In this document: piece by piece, positions 1-11,207 of the stretch
How the letters are laid out: each line of letters begins with the position of its first letter
Position numbering within the stretch: the first letter of the stretch is position 1
Assembly (NCBI GenBank): GCA_051453625.1
Contig: JBOZIK010000001.1
Span: 110,258,121 to 110,322,120, forward strand
DNA from: Welwitschia mirabilis
Lineage: Eukaryota > Gnetophyta > Gnetopsida > Welwitschiales
Direction: 5' to 3'
DNA length: 64,000 nucleotides
Notes under the pieces: generated by a model
The model's database searches: none
Seen by the model: the letters and a program-made list of their open reading frames with translations, nothing else
Told to the model about the DNA's origin: nothing
Program-made: the position numbers and the translations under genes

Positions 1-1029
1 GTAACCTTAGTCTACTAAAATAAATTGCAATGCATGAAATAAAATAGCAATGCGAAAATAATCTATGAAAAGAAACAGTAATGCACCTAATCTAATCAAG
101 CTTAACTTTAACAAAGGCTGCCATCATAATAAAAACCTATTATAAATATAGAACAACATAAACTATGAGGGATAAGTTTCTGCAATTATTAACAAAAAGA
201 GTAATTCATATCAAAGATATAAAAAGGCATCTGTATCACAAAGTGGTCGTTCCTCAATGGAGGATACACTGCCCAACACTAAGGTAATATCTCTCTGGAT
301 TACAAGAGGGTTCTTCGGTCCTAAGATCTCCTATCAGAAGAATGTCAGGTATTATCGAAGATGATTAGAAATTGAGGGGGAGACCTTTATTTATAGACAG
401 AAAGGGAAAGGGAACTAATAGAAAAGCATAAGATAAACTCTAGTTAACATGCAAGGGAAAGTCACAAATAATAGCCAACAACTCAAGAATACATTCTGTA
501 AAACTATGAGAGAACAGTGTCATCCTTTTGGTCATCTGGACGATGGAGGAGACGATAGGAATTGACAATAAGTTATCCACTTAGCTTCTAGTTTAACTGT
601 CTGTGAACTGCATGCAAAGTCCTATCAACTGGTTCTTGGGATGTCGTCCACTTATGTCATCTAGACGATTAGGTGGACGATGAAGTCTGATAATAAGATC
701 TTTAGTTTGATTATGAGTTATCTTGGAAGAGGTCTATTTATCGCTCAATTAAGATTGTCGTCCTACCTATCGTGTGGACGATAGAGGGGACAATAATCTT
801 TTCTTCATCCTTTATAATTCTAATATCTTGTTGTTTGCATGGATAATCATCTGAAAATATAATTTATCCATATCTACATGAAATGCTCATGAATTATATG
901 ATAAACTGCATGTTTTCATCTTGTGTTCCTGGATTCTCAATTGTCATAGGAACTAGCATTTATCTGTTAGTTTATCTGCAAAACAACTCAAAATACCCTT
1001 ACAAATACATCTAAGTTGGCATCATAATA
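1..1029 (-). mobile_element. Athila-like gypsy LTR, partial (3' part beyond window start)
   Basis: This is the reverse-strand copy of the LTR seen in full at 51457-52710. Shared landmarks, read on the minus strand, are the start near 1029 (TGATGCCAAC then a GTATTTTGAG-like block), the TATA box at 388-396, the TTAGTGTTGGGCAGTG block near 270, and the ACCTTTGTTAAAG block near 115. By comparison with the full copy roughly 200 bp of LTR lies outside the window. It also carries three copies of the GTCATC..GATGAC module described in the findings. It abuts a copia LTR at 1030, so it probably inserted into it; a target-site duplication cannot be tested because the other end is missing. Confidence 0.8.
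388..396 (-). promoter_or_regulatory. TATA box of Athila-like LTR
   Basis: CTATAAATA on the minus strand. It lies at the same place in the LTR as 51964-51972 and 43554-43562, about 500-640 bp from the LTR start, and is kept while surrounding bases have drifted. Confidence 0.6.
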
Positions 1030-1893
1030 ATAGAGCTCTCCTCCTGTAGCAATACACCAATGTAGATCTAGATCTAACAAAGAAGAAAGTAAGAATTCCA
1101 ATGATAGATCTCTTTCTGTCAGTAATGTGGTAGCCAAGATACAACAATGTCAATGCACATCTTGATCTTTCAGATCCAAACTGATTTAGCCAAATGAGAA
1201 TAGTTTCAAAAGATCTTTTGGTCATCAATAGCTTAGTTATTTATATTAAAATGCTATTAGGATTTATTACAATTAAATTGTACCTCCGACGGTTATAAAC
1301 AGCTAGAAAACGGCTACTTAATGGCTAGGTAATAGATACATAACATTTAGAAAAATTTATTTTTCACGATCTCCAGTTGACCCCATATGGTATCATGAAT
1401 TACACATGTAGTCTGAGAGAAAGATTTGATTACCCTAGGTTTTTATGACTCCATGTTTGGTCGACCCCATCTGGGTCTGGTCAGCCCCAGTCTAATTGAC
1501 CCCATCCTAGGTCTCTTCGACCCCTTTTCTCTCATTTTGTGAATACTCTCTGTCAAGTTTTCAAATTTGTTCAAACACATGAAAATTTAGTCAAGCCCTT
1601 GCCATTCAGTTTAGGGATACTAATTTTTCAAGTTACAAGTCCAATCGATCCCATCATAATCTGGTCATCCCTCTAGATGCAGTTCATTTTTCCTTAATAG
1701 CTTCAAGTGTGGTTGATCCATTTAGGATGCAGTCGACTCTTTTGGAGGGTGAATCAACTAAGCAGGTTTCTAGAGCATATTTTAGTTCTATCTTTAAACT
1801 TATAAAAACTCAAACTCTTCTACACAAAGTATATAACATTTTTTATACAAGAGACATTAGTTTGACATCAATTAGCAAAATATACTCCAATAG
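1030..1893 (-). mobile_element. SIRE-like copia LTR fragment
   Basis: Homologous over its length to the LTR at 45674-47105. Shared blocks are the ACAATTAAATTGTACCTCC stretch near 1270, TGGCTAGGTAATAGATACAT near 1324, a field of GGTCGACCCC-like motifs at 1376-1730, and the end block rich in TTTGACATCAATTAG near 1860. On the minus strand the LTR starts near 1893 (TATTGG..TTGCTAATTGATGTC), matching the start of element 1's LTRs. Its last 400 or so bases are missing; the sequence switches to an Athila-like LTR at 1029/1030. Confidence 0.75.
1376..1735 (-). promoter_or_regulatory. Array of GGGGTCGACC-like motifs in copia U3
   Basis: About nine spaced copies of variants of GGTCGACCCC (AGTTGACCCC, GGTCGACCCC, AATTGACCCC, CTTCGACCCC, AATCGATCCC and similar) occur in 360 bp. 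On the element's own strand these read GGGGTYGACY. The same array type is found at 46568-46960, 3460-3860 and 11415-11760. A role in transcription is inference only. Confidence 0.5.
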
Positions 1894-3301
1894 ACATTTG
1901 GCTAGGAGAGCATTTTTAAGGTTTCCTTATGAACTAAAGACATGATTAGGATTCTTATGATATCATAATTAAGCACCTATTTTTAGGGAAAAATAAAAAT
2001 ATCTTAAAAATTTAGATTTTGAGTTAAGTTAATTAGCTTTATTAAAAAAAAGGCTTAGATGTAGTAGGGGTTCTTCCAATTTATTACCCACAAAAGTGGA
2101 TATTGATATAACATTTATGTTTCTTAATTTATTTGGTTATTGTAAGGCTATAGGATTAATGAAATTTAAATCTTTTAGCCAATAGGCATCATGCTTTAAA
2201 TGTCTTGTATCTTCATCATCTTCTCAATAGCATCCTGTTACAACCTTTGTTTTAGGCCTTTTGACCTGAACTATTTAATAAGATTCTTCTTGTAAGTGAG
2301 GTGATATAAGAATGTTATGAAATTTTTGCTCAAACTCATTCATCAATTTAAGAAAGATCTATTCCTTTACTATCTTTTTAAGGATGACTTCATCCTTTGT
2401 AATATGGTCCTCTTCCACTTCTAGTTTAACTTTACTTCTAGTCCATACATCTAGATTATTTTATTAATATCTTTAATGTACCTACCTCTTTTATGCTACA
2501 ATTTTCCTTGGCTATCTTATTGCATCATATTTTTTATCATCTCTGCTAGTTGATTTTGGAGTAACCCTTCTTCCAACCCAAAAATGATGGATGCTTATGT
2601 GATGAAATAAATGCAAAAAATACTAAAAAATAATAGAAAATAATGCTAGAAAAATGTATTAAATATGCTTCTATTTATCTAAAATAAACTCACACCATTA
2701 AACAAAAAAAAAAAGGCTTACTAAAGACCTAGTTATGATTTAATAATCTAGTTTAAAATGCATCATTATGATAATATCATCACAAAATTATTTGAACTAT
2801 GTAGATTAGTTTATTACTTCTAAGTTGTTATATACATATACTACAATATTGGGAAATGAAGAAAGTAGTAAGACATGATAGAAATTATATGAGACACTAA
2901 ATAATACTTATTTCTAAGTAGTGTTAATTATACTACTTTATGTTTATCTCTACAAATAGGAGTAAATAAAAATAGTATTAACTTTTTAATTAATAAAAAA
3001 TGCATAAATGATACTCAAAATATGCTTGTTAGCTTGATATTAAAATATGAATTGTTACATAAAGATGCATTAAGGCTTATATTTTTATTTACAGGTAATA
3101 CTTTAAAGTATGAAAGATGTTTCTTCACCCTTTATAAGATAGTTGGAGATCCTATTTTTGACCTTCTTATTAAGTTTATTTATAGATCTTTTTATTAAAA
3201 ATATTTCCCTCTTTAGTGATGATCCCTTTCTTATGCTCCTATCTATTTTTATGTTTCATTTCTTTACTTCTTAGGAATAGGATTATAGTTACGGTTGTTA
3301 C
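1894..3301. other. AT-rich spacer between copia elements
   Basis: No intact gene. It lies on the internal side of the copia LTR fragment at 1030-1893, so it may hold the 3' internal end of that element. Apart from the coding-like patch at 2151-2590 (listed separately) I see only AT-rich sequence with a short A run near 2705. Confidence 0.5.
2151..2590 (-). pseudogene. Decayed coding patch, unassigned
   Basis: Read on the minus strand, two stretches remain readable across scattered stops: one rich in Lys, Glu and Asp (for example VEEDHITKDEV, then KLMNEFEQKFHNI) and one with FGLEEGLLQNQLAEMIKNMM, which has heptad-like spacing. Because a copia LTR in the same orientation lies just downstream, the patch may be the 3' coding end of that element. 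I do not recognise the family. The assignment as coding rests on composition and continuity alone. Confidence 0.3.
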
Positions 3302-3459
3302 TATTGAGTTAATATTTGTAAATTTAATGTATAACTAATATTTTCTATTTAGCAAAACATGTTGTATTTTGTGCGAAAAATATTAATCTTTTTAGGTTAT
3401 AAGCTAAAACAATTTTTAACAATTTGAACCTAAACCTGTTAGTTTTATACCCTCTAAGT

Positions 3460-3860
3460 AATTGACTGGATTCCTAAGAAGTCAATTGTACCTAAATGTT
3501 ACATTAAAATAAACTGGATTTAGATGGGTCAATTAGATTTCTAATACCTAAGCATCAAAATTTCATTGTTGATCAGTAAGGAATCAACCCAATTCTTGAG
3601 GGTTTAACTAGACCTAAGAATCAAAATTTCATAGTTGATTATTAAGGGATTGATTGAATTCCTGAGAGATCAATCACACTTGGAGTGGAATGTTTTTCAC
3701 CCTTTATCAACAAGGGGTTGATTAGACACATATGAGGTCAATCGTACCTTGATTATAAAATAGTTTTATAATTTTTCTTAGACATGGAATTGACCAGATT
3801 GATATTTAGGTGACCAGATCTATAATCGAATAGACCTTAAGGGATTGACTGGACATGGAT
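3460..3860 (+). promoter_or_regulatory. Array of GGGGTTGACT-like motifs in U3
   Basis: At least eight decayed copies occur, such as GGGGTTGATTAGA near 3715, AGGGTTTAACTAGACC near 3599 and GGGATTGACTGGA near 3840. The matching array in the 3' LTR is at 11415-11760. The motif resembles the plant W-box core TTGACY, but it may simply be decayed GTCGAC. Confidence 0.5.
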
Positions 3861-4040
3861 TTGTAAGAAATTAGAAGAACATAAGGATAACTGACTTTAG
3901 TGACAATACTAGATGAGGTGGACTAAATTTTTTAAAGAGTTAACTAGTCATGATGGAAATGGGAGTTTTTTAGCTATTATAAACCGTTTTCTATCTATTG
4001 GAAATTATTTTTACTTGTAAAAAACCCTAAAAAATTTCTC

Positions 4041-4050
4041 CTATATATTT
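4041..4050 (+). promoter_or_regulatory. TATA-like box of element 1 LTR
   Basis: CTATATATTT follows the conserved CTC. The 3' LTR has CTATATATTTT at 11954, in the same context. It lies downstream of the motif array, as expected for a U3 promoter. Confidence 0.5.
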
Positions 4051-4629
4051 GCTAAGAGTTAAAATCACTATATCACTTTTTGAATCATTATGAAATTATT
4101 GTGGAACTCATTACATATTATTTACCTAACCAAAAATGGAATAAGAGCTATTATTATCATTTTGTACTTATTCAAGTAAGTTGCAATATACTCTTATGGA
4201 TTGTACCATATTTTCAAGTAGTGTAGTAATACTATTCTTAAGCTAGAGATTTGTTGAAACCTATGCATTATGACATACCATTATTTTTTATTTTTATTCT
4301 TAATAAAGATTGAGACTGATCATTATAAAATGCTGATTGTTAAGGTTAAAGATATACTTAGAATAGCTAAAAAGAGATTAACAAAGATCCAAATCAAGTT
4401 TGAATAGAAGCTGATCATCAAGAGTGGAGTTGGGGTTTCTCGAGTCACTATAAATATTGTGTGCACCCTCATCAGTATTTTTGTGCTTCCTATTCTTTTA
4501 TTTTTAAGAATATTTTTAGTTTTATTTGCATAATCATTTTAGTGTTTATTTCATGTGAAGATATTTTCAAAATTATTTCAATTATTTTTAAATCTTATTT
4601 ATCCCTCCTCTAGGGTTCTTGATTATACA

Positions 4630-4645
4630 TTTAGTATTAAAGATT
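4630..4645 (+). other. Primer binding site, iMet tRNA (decayed)
   Basis: TTTAGTATTAAAGATT stands where TTTGGTATCAGAGCTT is expected, immediately after the LTR end. Three of the four changes are G-to-A or C-to-T. Confidence 0.75.
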
Positions 4646-4696
4646 GGTTAAGTCTATGTTAGATCCTAATAGTTCTAGACCTTTAAACCCTTAAAA

Positions 4697-5990
4697 TAAG
4701 TAACAGCTCAAATGGGTTTTCTACTGGTTGTTCACCTGTGTTTGATGGGCTAAACTATGCATATCAGAAAGCTCATATAAGAATTGTTCTTAGTCTCTAG
4801 GTGTAGATATAAAAGAGATCATTTACAATGGCTGTACTATTCCTATGCTATCTAAAACCAATGCCCATGGAAACACTATTGTAGTACTAAAAACTCAAGA
4901 TCAATGGACCTACACTGATGGATCCAAAGCTACCATAGATGTCCATGCTCTTAATGTAATTTTTTTTGTAATTTTTGCAAATGAGTTCAAACAAATCATA
5001 AACTATTAAACATGCAAAAGAAGCTTAGGACATCTTTGAAATAGCAAATTAAAGAACATCCACTATTAAGTAGGTCAAACTCTAAATGCTAATTTCCAAG
5101 TTTAAAGACATTCATATGGATGAGGAGGAGAANNNNNNNNNNCAAGAATTCTTTACTAGACTAACAGATATTATAAAGTCCATGAAAAGTCTAAGTAAAA
5201 GAATGGATGAAGCAAAGGTGTTTTAAAAATTGTTAAGATCTCTCCCAAAAATCTTTGAGCCAAAAGTCACTGCAATTGAAGAAATCAAGAATATAAATCT
5301 AATGGCACTTGTGGAATTGCAAGGTAATTTACAAAATTAAGAATTGAAATTTTCTAAGAATAATAAATAATTATTACTTTGAAATGTATGTAGGAAGAAT
5401 ATAGATCAAAAAAATTAGATGAAGATCTTGATGATGACAAACTTTTTCTATTAGCAAGGAGATTTAAGAAATTTTTACACAAAAGACAGAAACAAGGTGA
5501 GCCAAACAGAGGGATAAAAATAGGTCACTTCAAGCTCAAAAAAGATCAATACAAAGGAAAGGAGATTTAATTTTATGCTTGCAAAGGCTATAAACACATT
5601 GAAAACTAGCATCCAAATAATAAGAGAGATTAGATAAAATCAAAAACATATCCATTCATTACTACATGCAATAATGTAGATGAAGAGGATGATAGTAGGT
5701 TTATAAAAGAATCATATGAATATTGAAGGCTTTAACTCATGACAATTATGCCTCCTTTATAGAACTTGCCTTATTTATCTAAACTATATGATTTAGATCT
5801 TATTAAATAAGATAAGAATAAACTTGAATATACTTGTCAAGAATTTTACATAGAGTTTGAAAAATTAGTAAAGCGCATCAATAATCTAAACAAAATTTTA
5901 AAAACTCTTATCAAAGAAAAAGAAGAATTGGAAATGAAGTACAAGATGTCAAATTTGAAAATTATAAAATTCCTCTGAGGTAAAGAACTT
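4697..5990 (+). pseudogene. gag: Copia gag remnant, element 1
   Basis: Gag is the capsid and nucleocapsid precursor. The N-terminal part reads SPVFDGLNYAYQKA, the decayed form of the copia gag start in which a substrate-like FDGxNYxxWK motif occurs. Around 5160-5335 is the UBN2-type block with LLRSLPK and KVTAIEE. A zinc-knuckle trace (CKGYKHIE) lies near 5570. A charged, coiled-coil-like stretch (LEYTCQEFYIEFEKLVKRI) follows at 5740-5980. Several stops and a 10-N gap break it. Confidence 0.75.
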
Positions 5991-6392
5991 GTGAAATTTT
6001 GTTAGTAAACTTTTAAGTAGTTCAACTAAATTAGAATAGAGTCTTGGAATATAGAAACTAACTTATTATAAGATAGGTATTGGATTCATCCCCTAAAGAT
6101 CACAAAATTAGCAAAATTTAATATCATGGTAAAATAATTTTATTTTTAAAGTTACATGTCATTTTTGTGATAAGTGAGATCATTCCAAGTTATTTTATAA
6201 TCCTATAAAATTAATATTATTTTTAAATTTAATTAGTACCTTTCCTTTCAAATTTGTTCCAAGAGAAGGGATACCACATCAATCTAAAAGGACTAATTGG
6301 GTAAAACTTGATAATTTAAAAAGTCTTTTAATTCAAATAGCTTTCAAGGTATTAAATGAAACTAGCTATTATTTGAACAATGCTGCTTTCAA

Positions 6393-6665
6393 TACATGAT
6401 GGAAGACAAGTTTAGATTTAAATAGCTGGATGACTTTAATAGTGAAGAAGTTACTTTCAGTAATAATGGAAGAGTCAAAATCAAATGGATCAGAAGTGTT
6501 GATAGAGATAACTTGCATAAAATAAATGAAGTTTTTCATGTTAATGGTTTGAATAATAATTTACTTAGCATTAGTCAAATTCATAATAAAGGTTATAAGG
6601 TTGTTTTCAATATTACAAAATGCAAAGTTAATAGAATAGATAATGTCTATAACATTGATTAAATG
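6393..6665 (+). pseudogene. Copia aspartic protease and pre-integrase region remnant, element 1
   Basis: Readable blocks are EEVTFSNNGRVKIKW, INEVFHVNGLNNNLLSISQI and NKGYKVVFNITKCKV. These are the second half of the copia protease plus the lead-in to integrase (usual form VLLVDGLKHNLLSISQL). The catalytic DSG region upstream is not recognisable. It is closely similar to 25833-26090 and 24615-24890 of element 2. Confidence 0.75.
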
Positions 6666-6689
6666 TTTTTTACTTGTTATTTTTCTCAT

Positions 6690-7560
6690 GTAAGCCAAGA
6701 AGAGCTTTGGTATAAATGTTTAGGTCATGTAAACTATGATCAATTAAAAATGATTATTAGAAAAGATATTATCAAAGGAATTCCAAAAACTAATATTAAA
6801 AAACATGGTCTTTGTAATGCATGCCAAACAGGAAAATAACTAAGAACATCATACAAAAGTAAAAACCAAGTTTTCATAATAATGCCTTTATAGCTTATTC
6901 ATATGGATTTGATAGGACTATTCAAAACCTAAAGTCTAGGACAAAAATGCTATTTTTAACTATGGTTGATGACTTTTTAAGATTTGTTTGGGTTGCCTTT
7001 TTTGCAGAAAATCTAAAACATATAAATGTTGGACTAAAATATGCAATAAAATTCAAAACAAGAAAGGTTATACCATTAAGAAAATTAGAAATGATGGTGG
7101 TGAATTTTAAAAAAATTATTTGAAAAATATTGTATTGACAATAATATTAAACACCAATTTCTAACCCCTAAAATGCCTGAATAAAATAAAATTACTAAGA
7201 GAAAGAATAGAGTCCTCTAAGAAATGATAAGAATAATGTTGAATGATAGGAATTTCCAAAATCATTTTGGGATAAAGATATAATAACCACCTGTTACATT
7301 ATAAAAACAGTCTATCTTATACTGAGAAGGGATAGAAATACTTATGATTTTTAAAAAGGAAGAAAACCAAATGTTTCATACTTTAAAGTCTTTGGGAGTA
7401 AGTGATTTGTGTTAAAGAATAGAGAACACCTAATTAATTTCAAATCAAAGGCTAATGAAGCAATATTTTTGAGGTACTTTACTTGAAGTACAACTTATTA
7501 TTTTTTCAACAAGAGAAGCTAACCATGGAATAGTTAATATATGTGCAAATAAATCATGTT
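6690..7560 (+). pseudogene. Copia integrase remnant, element 1
   Basis: The zinc-binding HHCC segment is visible: LWYKCLGHVNYDQLK (the first His has become Cys), then GLCNACQTGK. Next come LIHMDLIGL, where the first catalytic Asp of rve is kept, and QFLTPKMPE near 7160. Stops and shifts are frequent after 6900. Integrase joins the cDNA to the host chromosome; this copy cannot. Confidence 0.75.
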
Positions 7561-7779
7561 AGCATAAGACCTATTCCACTTAATGATGAAGAAAACTTAT
7601 CTCTAAGCACTCCCAGAATAAAAGAAAATTTAACTGAAAAAAAGAAGAAGTACCAACAAAAGAAGTTACTACTAAAAAGTTTAAAGAGTTAAAATATCAC
7701 CATTTAGGGTTTATCATTGGAGATGTTAGCTAAATATTAAATTAAGTAACTCTAATGAAGAATTTTTATGCTCACATTT

Positions 7780-8600
7780 ATTATCATTTACAAATTAAAC
7801 CTAAGAAGTTTGAATAAGAGGAAGCCCATAAAGAGTGAATGATGTCCATGTAAGATGAGTTACAATAATTCAAAAAGAATGATATATAGAAACTTGTTGG
7901 AAGGCTAAAGGATAAAAATGTTATTGAGACAAAGTGAATCTTCAAAAACAAATATCATAAATAAAATAATGTTATCATAAACAAAGCAAGATTATTAGCA
8001 TAAGGCTATAACCAAATCAACGATATTGATGTAGGTGATACTTTGGCTTCTGTAGTAAGGCTAGATAGCATTAGAATGTTTTTATCTTATGCATACTTTA
8101 AGAATATCAAAGTGTATCAAATGGATATAAAAAGAGCCTTTTTAAATTAAACCCTTAACAAAGAAGTGTATGTATGACAACTATAAGGGTATATAGATCC
8201 TCACAAATGTAATTATGTATATAGACTTAAAAAAGAATTATATGATTTAAAGTAAGCTCTAAGAAAGTGATATGAAAAATTAGCTACATTTCTAAATAAA
8301 ATTGATTATATTCATAGAACAGTAGATAAAGATTTTTTTATTAAGAACTTAAAAAAGGATTTTATTATTATTCAAATTGATATGGATGAGATAATTTTTG
8401 GTGCTTTAACAAAGTTTTATCAAAATAATTTGTCAATCTCATGACAACACACTTTAAGTTGATTATGTTTGGTGAAGTTAAAATATTTCTTGGCTTATAA
8501 ATTAAGCAATCAAAAAATGGAGTTTTTATATCTTATTCTAAATGTACAAGGGATTTTGATGAAATGATTTATATTAAAGAATGCTAGAAAAACTACTACA
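7780..8600 (+). pseudogene. Copia reverse transcriptase remnant, element 1
   Basis: Landmarks in order are LARLDSIRMFLSYAYFKNIK-like sequence near 8060, VYQMDIKRAFLN at 8115 with the first catalytic Asp, KEVYV, YRLKKELYDLK, and IIIQIDMDEIIFG near 8366 in place of YVDDIIFG (one catalytic Asp is retained, the other is Glu). Stops appear at former Trp, Gln and Cys codons. Confidence 0.8.
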
Positions 8601-8603
8601 TCT

Positions 8604-9290
8604 ATGTCTACTTCTTATAAAGTCATTCTAAATGAGTATGGAAAACTAGTAGATCAAAAAATTTATCAAAGTATGATAGAAATCCTTTTGTATCTAACTG
8701 CAAGTAGATCTAATATTATGTTTAGTTTGTCATATGTACAAGATACCAAACCCAATCACAAGAATTACACCTCTAAGCTATCAAAAAAATAATAAGATAT
8801 ATAAAAGACACATGTGATTTTGAATTATGGTATCCAATAGAGACATCTTTTGATCTTGTAGGATTTAGTGATGTAGATTGAGCTGGGTGTAAAGATGATA
8901 GAAAAAGAATAAGTAATAATTATTTTCTATTAGGTGTATGCTTAATAAGATGGGCTAATAAAAGGAAAAGTTAGATTCACCTTGTAATAGTAGAAGTTAA
9001 GTATATAGTAGTAGGGAGTTATTATGCCCATCTCATTTGGATGAAGGAAATGTTAAAAGATTTTGATGTAGTTTTTAAATAGGTTCCTATATTTTGTAAT
9101 ATTACTAGTGTAATTAGTATTTCTAAAAATCTTATTCAACACTCTAGAACTAAACATATTAAATTAAGACACCATTTTCATAGACACTAAGTTAAAAAAG
9201 GCAATATTTCTATGTGTTTTGTTAGTATAGATTGTCAAATTACTGATGTTTTTACTAAATCCATAAATTTTAATAATTTTCTTCATCTTT
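8604..9290 (+). pseudogene. Copia RNase H remnant, element 1
   Basis: A 62-codon open stretch (8604-8792) contains YQSMIEILLYLTASRSNI, the usual copia entry to RNase H. Further on are LVGFSDVD followed by TGA where Trp is expected, then AGCKDDRKR, EVKYIVVGS, QHSRTKHIKLRHHF and ITDVFTKS near 9240. The QHSRTKHI..RHHF and DIFTKP-type end is typical of SIRE-like copia. Confidence 0.85.
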
Positions 9291-9334
9291 GTAATTAACT
9301 AGAATTATCTCTCCATTGTTTTATTGATTTTAGA

Positions 9335-9480
9335 ATGGTCAACTACATTTAGAATTTAGTCAGTTGGATGTAATCACTTGACCAATCTGAAAACCTAGTT
9401 ACTTGAACCTAAAGTACTATGACCCATGTCTTAAGATGTCGATCAAATATTAAACCCATTGACTAGACTTGTAGAATTGT
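9335..9480 (+). promoter_or_regulatory. GTCAAC/TTGACC motif cluster in pol-env spacer, element 1
   Basis: Between the end of RNase H and the env-like region there are about five copies of the motif found in U3: GGTCAAC near 9339, CTTGACC near 9378, GTCGATC near 9440, ATTGACTAG near 9460, and a weaker GTCAGTTGG. The equivalent spacer in element 2 (21420-21810) has about ten. A role as an internal promoter for the env-like frame is speculation. Confidence 0.4.
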
Positions 9481-9649
9481 AGTGCAGTAGAAAAGGTAGT
9501 AAACTTAATTTCTTTATCAAATATCACTTTATCACCCTTTCTTATAAACTCTAGTGGAGCCCAAACCCTATCCATTGTCTTTTAGTCACCTGTCTCCTTA
9601 AAATCTAGGTTTTTCTTTTAAATTTTCTTGTCTTCAAGCTCCTGCCATA

Positions 9650-10320
9650 TGGTTGCAATGACTAAGGTCAGATCCCTCTAAATGATAATAAAATGAGACT
9701 ACCAATAAAGATCTAGGGTATTTCTACTAGGAAATATCTAAGAATGCAATATAGAAGTTTGCTAAAAAGTTTGAGAATAAGCTCGTGTGCCATGAAAGGG
9801 CTATTTTCATAGTAGAGCTTAGAGAACTCTATGATGTGATGCAACTCTTTTAAGACTTGGATCTCTCTTACTTTCTTGATATTTTAAGACCTACCTATTC
9901 CTTTTTGACAAAGATGTTCTACTGCAATGCTTCTTTTGATCCCAACACTAATACCCTGGAAATCCTAGCTTTGGAGAAGAATATGAGAGTTACTATAAAC
10001 TATATTACTACCATTGCAAATCTTCAAAACTGAGACTATGATGTGTTTTGGCCTCTTCATGACTCCATGGAAGATAATTCAGAGGTAACTAGAGAACTTT
10101 ATGATAAGTTTCATAAGTGAAAAACCACTCTTTCTACTTCTCTTCTTACCCTAAAGTACAAGTTCTTGCATTTAGTATTTACCTACAATTTCTTACCTTT
10201 CGTGGGTCATTCTTATGGGAACTTAACTATAAGGCGTATTTGATTTATTTGATAGAAATTAGTCACTCTATTAATACTTTTACCATAATGCTGGAAAATA
10301 TTATCTTCTAATTGAAGTAT
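9650..10320 (+). pseudogene. Env-like (post-pol) reading frame remnant, element 1
   Basis: SIRE-type copia elements carry an extra frame after pol, called env-like; its function is not established. Here a possible start is ATGGTTGCAATG at 9650. Readable blocks are CHERAIFIVELRELYDVM, LTKMFYCNASFDPNT and HDSMEDNSEVTRELYDKF. The LTKMFYCNA block matches LVIRLFYSNARFD in the element 2 copy, which supports common origin. Several stops break it. Confidence 0.65.
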
Positions 10321-10560
10321 CATAGGACTAAGGCTCTTTCTTATTTAGTGTTGATTGCCAATATTTATTATTAATATAGAGTATAATTGCATCTAAAGCT
10401 ATAAACCCTTAATCTTATATCATCCATTAGGCGTGTGACATTTTCTCACATGCATATCTTTTTAGGTTTTAACAAATCCTCTAAATATTCTTCTCTCAAA
10501 TAAGGGTCATCAAAGGAGACTCTTTCATACCTAAGAAGGATAGAATCTTGTGTCAGGCAC

Positions 10561-10806
10561 ATGAAAGAAGCTCTGATTATAGCTAGGTATGATATTGTCT
10601 ATACTTTAGAGGAAGTAGAAAGCTCTACACAAAAGGCTTTAAAAGAAGAGAAGGAAGAAAAAGAAGACAATTCTGAAGAAGAATCAGAGGACGAAGCCAA
10701 AAAATTTGATAAATCCTCTCTCTCTTTGTTGTATTTTCTTATTGTTTTTATGATTATTTATCTTCTCTTCTTTATCATTGATGTTAAAAGGGGAAGAAAT
10801 ATTTAG
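10561..10806 (+). pseudogene. Acidic and transmembrane C-terminal segment of env-like frame, element 1
   Basis: This 81-codon open stretch begins with Met at 10561 but probably continues the env-like frame. Residues 20-50 are very acidic and coiled-coil-like (EEKEEKEDNSEEESEDEA). Residues 54-73 form a clear membrane segment (LLYFLIVFMIIYLLFFII), followed by a short basic tail (DVKRGRN). An acidic stalk plus one C-terminal membrane segment is the feature that earned such frames the name env-like. Whether it was ever an envelope protein is unknown. Confidence 0.55.
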
Positions 10807-11194
10807 TTATTTATTTAGCTTTATTTAGTTGTAATTTCTCTTAATGAGCACTTTTCTATTGTAATGCTCAATATTAAGTAATATAAATGTATTTTGTTAT
10901 CACTTCTGTCTCACATTTTCATGCACATTTATTTAATCATGAACTATAATTTTTTCTATCTCTTAATGGCTATTAAATATCCTTTTATCAAAACATTTTT
11001 ATAATATATATCTTAGATTTTTAATGCTTCATAAACAGTACTACTTCTTGTAATTATGGTATAAGTTGGAATCTCTCAAAAAATGTTTTATTTGAAATAA
11101 ATGTTTAATATCACTTCATAAATTTAATGGGATTATTTAAGAAGGAGATTTTCTAAAATTAATATTTTCAAAAGTATAATTTTGTCATCAATAT

Positions 11195-11207
11195 CAAAGA
11201 GGGAGAT
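11195..11207 (+). other. Polypurine tract of element 1
   Basis: The sequence CAAAGAGGGAGAT lies directly before the 3' LTR start (TATTGAC..). This is where plus-strand DNA synthesis is primed in copia elements. Confidence 0.75.

Larger units (their letters stand above)
3302..4629 (+). repeat. 5' LTR of copia element 1
   Basis: It matches 11208-12540 along its length. It begins near TATTGAGTTAATATTTG and ends at GATTATACA directly before the primer site. U3 (3460-3860) holds repeated variants of GGGGTTGACTAG. The block from TAATCATTTTAGTG to CTCCTCTAGGG is shared with the 3' LTR. Confidence 0.8.
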
